Assembly (NCBI GenBank): GCA_019426215.1
Contig: CM033408.1
Coordinates: forward strand, 6,513,077 to 6,577,076
DNA length: 64,000 nt
Origin: Buddleja alternifolia
Taxonomy: Eukaryota > Streptophyta > Magnoliopsida > Lamiales > Scrophulariaceae
Direction of reading: 5' to 3'
The notes beneath the pieces are model-generated. The model did not search any database, was not told the origin of the DNA, and saw only the letters and a list, made by a program, of their open reading frames with translations. Each line of letters starts with the position of its first letter. Positions within the stretch are counted from its first letter, which is position 1. The translations under genes were made by a program, and so were the position numbers. Below, piece after piece: positions 56,121-64,000 of the stretch.

Positions 56121-57070
56121 CTAATGGACTGCTGGATGAGAGTAAGTGGGCGGCAGAGGGCTGAATGGGCGTGGGCCCTGATTGTGCGGATGGACCTGTT
56201 GATGCGAATTACTGAAATTGGGGCTGGCATTGTAATTTGGATTATTTGAATAGCCCGATTGATGATTGGTAGAATGACCACCACGACCACCAGACCGACC
56301 ACCACCTCGTCCTCGGTATTTTCCATTACCCCGATACGTGTTCCAATTTTGAAATTTATTTTGGGAAAAAGAGCAGTGGAGAATTGGGATGAGGCGGATT
56401 TGAGTGAAAGTGGGACTCACGAGCTTCATGTGTGAGGAGTAAATTCTGAACCTCGAAAAACGAAGGGAAGGGTTTTTGAGTAGTGATTATAGTGACGAGG
56501 GGGAGGTATGACTTGGGAAGACCTCGTAAAAGTTGAAGGATAAGGACTTGGTCAGTGACGGGACTATCAAGGTTTGCGAGATTATCGGCAAGATGTTTCA
56601 TCTCTTGACAATATTGAGAAATAGTAAGAGATCCTTGTCGAAGAGTATGAAAACGTTCGTTAATTTGCAAAGAACGAGTAAGTTTATTGTTTAGGAAATT
56701 GTCTTCAATTGCAAACCATAATTTATGAGAAGTGGAGTATTCTAAATCAATATTTTTTAACAATTTTAAATCCAACTTGGAATAAAACCAACGTTTAATG
56801 GCAGAGTCAAGAGTAAACCAAGATTCATCATTATCAGAGGAGGGTTTGGATTTTCCAGAGAGATGATAAAAAACGGAATAGCTACAGCAGAGATCCATAA
56901 ACATACCACGCCATAATTTATAGTTGGAATCATTATCGTTAATTTAAAACCAAAAGAAGAATGGATGTTACGGCGGCTAAAGCGGGGTGTATGGCGGGAT
57001 TTTTGAGGCCGACAGTTTGGGGTTCACGGGTGGCGGTTGGAGTGGCAGAGGAGTCGGATATTTGAGACAT
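56121..57070 (-). pseudogene. Gag of the minus-strand copia element, RGG-rich, no zinc knuckle
   Basis: The start on the minus strand is the ATG at 57070, followed by 'SQISDSSATPTATREP'. A stop interrupts near 56943; then 'NSNYKLWRGMFMDL', 'KLWFAIEDNF' and 'LLRGLPKSYLPLV' (56904-56356) are the retrotransposon Gag (UBN2) core. After a shift the tail (56429-56121) is 'YRGRGGGRSGGRGG' and Asn/Ser/His-rich. No CCHC knuckle is seen; the RGG stretch could take the nucleic-acid-binding role. The frame then decays to 55850. Confidence 0.85.
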
Positions 57071-57396
57071 GATAGAAGGAGAAAATCGAGAACACGTAGC
57101 AAGAGAAATAGAAAATTAAAAAGAGAGATAGTAATTGAGAATAATTACCATAGAAGAATCAAACTAGCCAAGAGAGAAGATGTGGATGCCAGCAAGAGAG
57201 AAGAGGCACGCGGATCCTGTGATGATATGGGATGGTAGTATTGTTGAAGGCCTTATAGTGAAAAAATAACGCGTTGAGGGGAGCTACGACTTAAGGTAGA
57301 GGAAGAAGACGGCGGTTGTGACGAGAAGACAACAATGGCATGTGAAGGAAGAGGGGCGGCTGCCTATGAGAATTTGAGAGCCCTAGGACGTGTTTA

Positions 57397-57407
57397 GGCT
57401 GATACCA
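57397..57407 (-). other. Primer-binding site
   Basis: On the minus strand TGGTATCAGCC directly follows the 5' LTR; matches the initiator-Met tRNA complement for nine bases. Confidence 0.8.
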
Positions 57408-57549
57408 TGTTAAGGTATAATTCTCCTTGACTTTATTAATGATAATGGAAGAGTTTTTATAGAATACAATGTAAAAGACATAAGGAAATAAACAACTAAG
57501 GAAATAAATAATTAAGGAAAAAATAAAGACTCCTATACTATTAATAACA
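57408..57549 (-). repeat. 5' LTR (right end) of the minus-strand copia element
   Basis: TGTTAAGGTATAATTCTCC...CTATTAATAACA, 142 bp; differs from the left LTR by a few substitutions and small indels. Confidence 0.88.
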
Positions 57550-57554
57550 ATATA

Positions 57555-58809
57555 TATATATATATGTATGTATATGTAAATGTTTATGGTATAGGAACCT
57601 TGTTGTTATTGGATTGGCAGGGTTAACTAGTTATTTGAAAACAAATTCCGCATCTAAGAGTGAGTTTCATAATTCAATTAGATGTCAAGGACCCATCTCA
57701 GTGTAGATCATCATTGGGATTTTTTTTTAACAGACCATCATAAATTCATACGGAATTATTTATAGACTGTAGTACATGGTGAAATGAAAAGGTATAAAAA
57801 TTTTTATCTCAAAATAATATCTTATTTTGTATTTCATAATATATTTACATGATAAATGACGTAATTTATATCAATTTTATATTTAAAGAAATATTTTATA
57901 AATTTATTGTGAATACGTGAATACATAAAGTGGAATATGAGATAGAACCATTTTGCAACAAATAATCCGAACTTGGTGAAAGTGGACTTGATATCTAATC
58001 ACCTAAACGTAAATATAATGAATTCAACTTCAATTTTATATGTCATCCAATGATGTGTGCCGAATTTTTGTTTGCATGTAACGTTCATTGCCTTAGCATG
58101 CATCTTCATCATAATAAAGCACCCCCTAATAAGTTAGATTGAATAGTTAACTAACGTAAAGCCCTTTTTCGTGGTAGCTAGGAGACAATCACCATAATAA
58201 ACTAGAATAATTAATTAATCAAATCAAAAGAGACATATTTCAAGAGATATACTTCTTTAGTACATTTTCTGTTGAGGGTGAGGCCGAGTCGTATCCAACA
58301 ACATTTATAATTTTCTATTTTAATTTGATTAATTATCTCGTCTTTTATATCATATATGAATATCACATATATAAAATATTTTTAAAAATAATAAATATAA
58401 ATTTGGATGAAAGCATCTTTCGCAATAAAAGATAGTATGAGGTATGAACCATTAATTACAATAAAGGATTCAAAATGCTCGAACTGGGTTCATTTGAAAA
58501 TAGGGAGATTCTTAGGAATTCGTACAACTCTATTTTACTACTTGAGAGAGAGCATTTTTGCTCAAGGGTTCTTACTAGCTCATGGGATGCTTTCTAATTA
58601 GATGGTAATGTCAACATTTTACTTTATTATCGTATTTATAATCATTTGATTAATGACATGTATATATGATTTCGTCAATCTATTTAGTCTTTCTCGATAT
58701 CAAACATGTCGGACATGTATGATTCGTGAGATGATACCACTTAATTATCATATAAAATTTTAAACCAATATACGTATATGATGCTATTAATATTTTATTT
58801 GAACACATC
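57555..58809. other. Intergenic, no gene seen
   Basis: AT-rich; starts with an AT microsatellite. The 64-codon frame at 58407 is not recognisable. Confidence 0.45.
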
Positions 58810-58818
58810 ATTATATGT

Positions 58819-58961
58819 GGGAAATTCTAGTCCGCTCCCGATTCGGTCAAATTTATGTGTATTTTATAAAATAACTTACCAATTATATGACAAGTGTAAT
58901 ATACTCACTTTGTGAAATACACTTAGATGCGGCCAAATCAGGCCTGAGCCAGAATTTCCCC
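58819..58961. mobile_element. MITE, 143 bp, with near-perfect 9-bp TSD
   Basis: Foldback arms GGGAAATTCTAGTCCG and (reverse complement of the right) GGGGAAATTCTGGCTC continue through 'GTGTATTT' and 'ATTATATGAC'-type text. Flanks ATTATATGT (58810-58818) and ATTATATAT (58962-58970). Confidence 0.8.
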
Positions 58962-59157
58962 ATTATATATTTACCCAACTCTCACAATCGTACTTAATTA
59001 GCACCCCTCTTGGAATATTTCTTACTTAAATGGACCACACAAATCTACAAATCATTGAATCACGGATCTGAAATTGAAATTATCTGGACCAACAGTACTT
59101 GGGGGATCCATTATAAATTGTCTTGGTAAGAAAGCATATATATTGTTTTCGAACTTA

Positions 59158-59160
<3 letters not shown>

Positions 59161-59205
<45 letters not shown>
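59161..59205. repeat. (AT)n microsatellite between duplicated flanks
   Basis: AT tract flanked by 'TATATATTGTTTTCGAAC' and 'TATATATTGTTTTCGGAC', suggesting slippage duplication. Confidence 0.85.
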
Positions 59206-59208
<3 letters not shown>

Positions 59209-59494
59209 TTCGGACCTCCTCAAGCACACAATGTTTACCAAAAAGAAATGACGCCACCTTTTGTTTTTCTTTTCTTACAAGAAAAAAGTTAGATCATGTG
59301 AATCTTATATTGGATATCCTAATAAGAGAAACCTAGTTCATCGCCATATGATTAATTATTCTTCTGTCAAACTTTCATGAAATATATAGTTCAATTTGAT
59401 CATTGTAATGCAGTCTCGCAAATACGTTGAAATAAACCCCAATTCTTATTGGATTGAGTATTATAGTATGTTCATTGCCAATTCATAATGCACT

Positions 59495-59600
59495 CATATA
59501 AAGTGGTGAGTGTTCCTTCCTCGTCAATAAAACTCGAACGCGTGATTTTTAAATACAAAAACCAAAGTGTTAATCACTAGATCATCGTATTAGGAGTTCT
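59495..59600 (-). mobile_element. Possible SINE or tRNA-like fragment
   Basis: Minus strand reads an A-box-like 'GATCTAGTGATTAACAC' and then a B-box-like 'GCGTTCGAGTTTTATTG' about 45 bp later. No cloverleaf, no TSD checked. Confidence 0.35.
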
Positions 59601-60014
59601 TTTGAGGATAATTGCTTTTATCCGTGTAACGATTAGAAAAGTGCAAAATGTCAAACTTTATGTGGAATCTTATTTCACTGGAAAAAATATCAGTCGGCAA
59701 ACAGAATTGAGCATATATTATCCACAAAACTTTATACTTAGTAATCATCTGGATATAGTATTATTAAGAAACCCTTAAACTTACTGATCATTTCTAACTA
59801 ATCAAACCCTTTTTTACAACTATATGACAAACCTTCAGTTTAATTAGGACAAGTTTAAGTAGCATCATACTTGTATATTATTCATAAATTTTTAAGCCAT
59901 GCATACGTAATGATGAATATGAAATGCACTAAAGAAAACTAAAGAGTTAAGGGATGTTTAGAATTGTATACTGAATATTGGTTTTTTGGATAAAATTATT
60001 TCGAGTTCAATTGC

Positions 60015-60602
60015 ACCAAGGTGTCAAATATCGGCATCGTTGTAGATTTGGCGTACTAATTTTACAGACATTTCAAGAATATCCATAATTTCAATTTTAG
60101 AAATCATGGAAATTTATAAAGAGAAATCATGGAAATTTATAAAAATAATTGAAAATTATAAATGAAATTTTGGATATCTTTAAATTAAATAGTTATGCAT
60201 TTTTTACATTAATAATATTGCATGTATAATGTATATATATGGGCTTTGTTAATTAGAATAAGTAAATTCCATGGCAAAAATTTAAAATAAGTAGGAACTA
60301 AAAGTTAAATAATGATTAAATATTTTTAACACTTGACTAAAGCAAAACATGTACAATTTTCACAAAATATATTATTCAAAACATATGGAAATTCTAGGAG
60401 AACCGAAAACGTTATATTCCGTCTCGTATCAACTTTACATACTCGATAATTGTAATCCTGGAAATTTTGGTTGAAACTTCGGCGAATATTCTGCAAAATA
60501 ATGTAATATAATCTTTTTATAAAATTAGATCAAAAGTGAGATTTTGCTTCGGGACCCTAGAAAACCCAAAATTTCGGGATTTCGACCGAAATTTAAGACC
60601 AT
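60015..60602. repeat. TIR repeat family X, copy A
   Basis: Begins CCAAGGTGTCAAATATCGG and ends CCGAAATTTAAGACCAT; the two ends are imperfect inverted repeats. Similar flanks 'AATTGCA' and 'AATTGTA'. The arms are built of variants of 'TTTCGG..GAAATT'. Homologous to 61592-63574 without its insertion. Confidence 0.55.
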
Positions 60603-60884
60603 AATTGTAACATTGTTTTTGGTATTACTTAACCCATCTAATTAAAAGTTGGATTTTGATAACATAATTTCGCTCGAAATTATAATCCCAAAGGAATGTT
60701 GTAGTCCAAACAATTTGTTCAGCAGATATTAACACACTAAATTGATTTAGAATTATCAGAAACATTAAAATTCCAATTGAAGGTGTATAATATATAATTA
60801 TTCCTCAAAAAAAAAAAAATCTTATTAAAAAATAATGAACATGTTCCTGTGACAAATAAGATTTTTAAATACACGCCATTTAGG

Positions 60885-61045
60885 GGTGGCAAAATGGGTT
60901 GGACCCAATGGGTTTAATTTTGGGTCGTTATTGGGTTCAAAGTTTTCTATTTTGGGTCCATTTGGTTCCTAAGATTTTTCTTTGGGTTGACGCCGGTCCA
61001 AAATGGGTTCTTATTGGTTGAATTTGGGTCCAATCTATGTTTTCC
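60885..61045. repeat. GGGTT/GGACCC-rich repeat
   Basis: Starts AGGGGTGGCAAAATGGGTT and repeats 'TTGGGTCC' and 'ATGGGTT' variants; the start resembles the AGGGGTG termini of the GAGCTC-rich elements. No right end found. Confidence 0.45.
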
Positions 61046-61079
61046 TAAAAAATAATTGATTCATTTGGAATTTATTATA

Positions 61080-61600
61080 GGTACTCTCTCGCACCCACCC
61101 TTCACACACACATACTTTTTACATATAGTATATTTTTTACACACACAACATATTATTTACACGCATTGCACTCATTTTGCACACATTATACACACTTACA
61201 TACACAACATACTTTTTACACACGATGCACATATTTACACATATTGTACACATTTATGTTCAGTACACACTTTTTATACACACTGCACACATTTACACAA
61301 ACATACTTCTTAAATACACGCACATACTACACACACACAATACACTTTTTACACACCACACCCATTTACACACACAATACACTATTTATATATACAATAC
61401 ACTTTTTACACACTCTACACATATTTACCGACACTCAACACACTTGTTACACACACAAACACACTTTTTATACACACAACACACTTTTTGAACATTTTTT
61501 ACACAAACACAACACACTTTTTGCACACATTGCACACATTGACACAAACACATCACAATTTTACACACACAACATACTTTTTACACACACAACCAAGTTA
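61080..61600. repeat. ACAC-rich minisatellite, array 1
   Basis: Irregular 25-30-bp units of the type 'ACACACAACACACTTTTTAC'. The frames that read through it (Thr/His/Tyr/Phe repeats) are artefacts of the repeat. Confidence 0.85.
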
Positions 61601-62025
61601 TTAAATATCGGTATCGCGGTAGATTTTTTGGTAGTAGATTTAAGGAAATTTTGGGATATCTAAAATTTCGGTTTCGGTTCTAAAAATGTCATGGAAATTT
61701 ATAGAATAATTGGAAATTTTAAATGAAACTTTGGATATCTTTAATTAACACAATTATATATCTTTTACTTTAATAATAGTGTATATATGAAACATACATA
61801 GCGACTTTTATTAATTATTATTTTATTAATTATTATGATTAAAATCTATTGCAGAAATATAAAATAAGTTGAATTTTAAAGTAAAATAATGACTAAATCT
61901 CATAAGAACTTCATTAAAGTAAAAGATGTACGATTTCAATAAAGTATATCATTCGACACCATTTATGCGATTTTTAGGAGGATCAAATAGGTATGGTCCC
62001 AAAGAAATAACAAGAATATTTAAAA

Positions 62026-63233
62026 GGGAAAAATTCAATTTTCGTCCCTCACTTATACCCCAATTTCAATTTTGGTCCCCCACATATCACACTCATCTAA
62101 TTGATCCTTCACTCATCTCAATTTCATCAGTTTTGGTCCCTCCGTTAATTCCTCCGTCCAATAGTTAAGGAGGGCCAATTTTCCCTTCAAAACATACGAT
62201 TTTGACAGCAAGAAAGTCAAATTTCAACATTTTTTTTCTTTAAAATCATATTTTAATTCAAAAAACCCCATATTTTTCAACAACTAAACTCAAAACATGA
62301 GCAACTCATCATCTTCAACATCAATGTTTTCGGATCAAGTGATTTCGGTTCAATTTTTGGATCAAGTTATTCTTTTCTCCCTGATTTGCATGACAATGTT
62401 GCGGTAACGTGCCTTGCTCGGGCATGTAGATCGGATTATGCTTCTTTATCGGGCTTACACGTGAGATTTAATACACTTGTAAAAAATGAGTATTTGTATG
62501 AGTTGAGAAGACAGTTGGGGATTGTGGAGCATTAGGTGTATATGGTTTGTGATCCGAGGGGATGGGAGGCATTCGACCCCTTCAGGAAGAAGTGGATGAG
62601 ATTGCCCAAAATTCCTTGTAATGATTGTTCAATTATGCGGATAAAGAGTCACTCGCAGTGGGGAGTGAGTTGTTAGTTTTTGGACGTGAGTTGTTTGAAT
62701 TCGTCATTTGGAAGTATAGCATGACATGTCGTGATTGGACCAAATGTGTAGGAATGAACCACCCTCGTTGTCTTTTTGCTTGGGTCAATTGCTATAATAG
62801 CGGGAGGGAGCGATAAGAACGGTAACGTGTTGAAATTCACAGAGCTTTATGATTCTTTAATGGGCAAATGAAAAATGTTGGTGTTGACCATAAATTATTG
62901 AAAGAAGAACGAGAATTTGATGTTGAAGATAATGAGTTGCTCATGTTTTGTGTTTAGTTGTTGAAGAAAATGAGATTTTTTGGATTAAAATCTGTTTTTA
63001 AAGAAAAAAAAATGTTGAAATTTGACTTTCTTGCCGCCAAAATTGTGTGTTTTGAAGGGAAAATTGGTCCTCCGTTAACTATTGGATGGAGGAGTTAACG
63101 GAACGGAGGAGTTAACGGAGGGACCAAAACTGATGAAATTGAGATAAGTGAGGGGTCAATTAGTTGAGTGCGATATGTGGGGGACCAAAACCGAAATTGG
63201 GGTATAAGTGAGGGACAAAAATTGAAATTTCCC
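62026..63233. mobile_element. Pack-MULE: Mutator-like element with captured gene fragment
   Basis: 1208 bp. Ends GGGAAAAATTCAATTTTCG and (reverse complement of the right) GGGAAATTTCAATTTTTG. Terminal inverted repeats extend about 300 bp on each side (62026-62323 and 62917-63233), including the shared phrases 'CACTTATACCCCAATTTC', 'TTTTGGTCCCTCCGTTAA' and 'ATGAGCAACTCA'. Perfect 9-bp target duplication TATTTAAAA at 62017-62025 and 63234-63242. The centre, outside the TIRs, is a fragment of an F-box/kelch gene. No transposase frame, so mobilised in trans. Confidence 0.92.
62377..62871 (+). pseudogene. Captured fragment of an F-box/kelch-repeat gene (SKIP11-like)
   Basis: Codons from 62377 read 'LPDLHDNVAVTCLARACRSD' (second half of an F-box), then 'YLYELRRQLGIVEH', a TAG at 62533 where a Trp is expected, and '[20 protein letters not shown]'. 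A frameshift near 62618 leads to '[20 protein letters not shown]', '[14 protein letters not shown]' and 'MNHPRCLF'; another near 62795 leads to a kelch segment '[13 protein letters not shown]' that ends at TGA 62869-62871. This is the order found in plant SKIP11-type F-box/kelch proteins, which are substrate receptors of SCF ubiquitin ligases, but only the middle third is present. Three lesions make it a pseudogene. Confidence 0.88.
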
Positions 63234-63574
63234 TATTTAAAATTAAAATTTACATAATAAAATTAAACACGAATTATTTAAATAAAATAGAGCTCATTTA
63301 TTTTAAATTTAAATTTTGAGAAATTTCAGATTTCGATGGAAATTTCGGATTTTGATTGAAATTTCGGTGGATATTTTGCAAAATAATTCTAATATTCTTT
63401 GAAATTTTAGGAAATTTCGGATTTCAATTAAAATTTTGGGAAATTTTGGGTTTCGGTGGAAAATCCGGTGGGAATTTTGCAAAACCGGATCAAAAGTGGA
63501 ATTTCGTTTCGGGACCCTTGGAAACTCGAAATTTTCATGGAAATTTTGGTGTTTCGATGGAAATTTAAGACCAT

Positions 63575-64000
63575 GCACACGACACTCTTTACACACTCTA
63601 TATACTTTTTACAAACATTACACACAGGTAGACACACATAACATACTTTTTACACACACTACGCATACTTACACACACAACACACTTTTTACATACACTC
63701 AACACATTTACACGCACATAACACACTTTTTACATACACAAGACACTCTTTACACAACACATCACACTTTTTACACATACTACACATTTTTTACACATAT
63801 TTCACACATTTATACACGTACAACATAATTTTATAAACAATACATTTTTTACTCACATGACACACATTTACACATACTACGCATTTTTTACACACGTTCA
63901 CATTTACACACATATAACACACTTTTTATATACACAACACAACACACTTTTTACACATACTACACATTTACATAATTACATACCCATAGCACAACTTTTA
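63575..64000. repeat. ACAC-rich minisatellite, array 2
   Basis: Same kind of units as 61080-61600 ('ACACACTTTTTACATACAC'), running off the window end. Probably one array with 61080-61600, split by the family X repeat. Confidence 0.85.

Larger units (their letters stand above)
52598..57549 (-). mobile_element. Short-LTR Ty1-copia element (Ale/Retrofit-like), complete but broken
   Basis: 4952 bp on the minus strand with LTRs of about 145 bp, PBS next to the right LTR (the 5' LTR of the minus strand), gag, protease, integrase, RT and RNase H in copia order, and a PPT (GCGAGGGAG on the minus strand, 52747-52760) next to the left LTR. Flanking ATATA at 52593-52597 and 57550-57554 fits a TSD but lies in AT repeats. 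Short LTRs and small size suggest the Ale/Retrofit lineage; this is inference. Frameshifts in gag, protease and RT make it inactive. Confidence 0.9.
61592..63574. repeat. TIR repeat family X, copy B, interrupted
   Basis: Left part 61592-62016 (CCAAGTTATTAAATATCGG...) and right part 63243-63574 (...GGAAATTTAAGACCAT) match copy A at 60015-60602. The 1.2-kb Mutator-like element at 62026-63233 splits them. It is embedded in the ACAC minisatellite. Confidence 0.6.

Noticed and set aside
61056..61663. Overlapping frames coding Thr/His/Tyr/Phe-rich proteins
   Set aside because: All three frames are open because the ACAC-type minisatellite lacks stop codons; the protein repeats mirror the DNA repeat.
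62026..63233. An intact F-box gene flanked by repeats
   Set aside because: Only the middle third is present, with one stop and two frameshifts, and it lies wholly between TIRs.
63436..63828. Similar Thr/His-rich frame near the window end
   Set aside because: Same minisatellite artefact.

Overview
The window is AT-rich nuclear DNA of a eudicot plant. The supports are two intact plant-type genes (one with three canonical GT-AG introns), plant clades of LTR retrotransposon, tRNA-derived SINEs, MITEs, a CACTA element and Mutator-like elements. I could not fix the species. Most of the window is layered transposon debris; only two genes look intact and host-type.

Layout. 1-4424 is the 3' part of a Sirevirus-like Ty1-copia element carrying a long accessory gene region, then a polypurine tract and a truncated 3' LTR. 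4447-6822 is a diverged macro-duplication containing a 62-bp minisatellite. 6823-19133 is a second, related Sirevirus-like element: 5' LTR, integrase, linker, RT-RNase H, accessory region, PPT, and a 3' LTR split by a solo LTR (16826-18606, TSD GATCT). 19172-21186 is another LTR of that inserted family and itself carries a 418-bp hairpin MITE. 22146-22575 is a SINE cluster.

Host genes. 23305-24552 (+) encodes a 415-aa C3HC4 RING E3 ligase, most like the MUSE1/MUSE2 type. 47381-49134 (+) encodes a 353-aa class II HD-Zip transcription factor in four exons. They are 23 kb apart with no sign of shared function.

Between and after the genes. 31414-36669 is a Ty1-copia insertion with a flanking repeat AAAAGG. 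Its 5' LTR holds a solo LTR (31634-32844, TSD TTAGA) and its gag holds another (33310-35003, TSD ACACG). 39201-40372 is a long-TIR Mutator-like element, 43603-43907 a foldback MITE and 43932-44377 a miniature CACTA element. 52598-57549 (-) is a short-LTR copia element with broken gag-pol. At the right end, ACAC-rich minisatellites (61080-61600, 63575-64000) enclose a TIR repeat, and into that has jumped a Mutator-like element (62026-63233) with about 300-bp TIRs, a perfect 9-bp TSD and a captured fragment of an F-box/kelch (SKIP11-like) gene: a Pack-MULE.

The best candidates for something undescribed are (a) the accessory gene of the Sirevirus-like elements, where two diverged copies share a phase-1 intron at the same place, and (b) the Pack-MULE with the captured F-box/kelch fragment. 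All retroelement genes here are broken and are described only as they stand.
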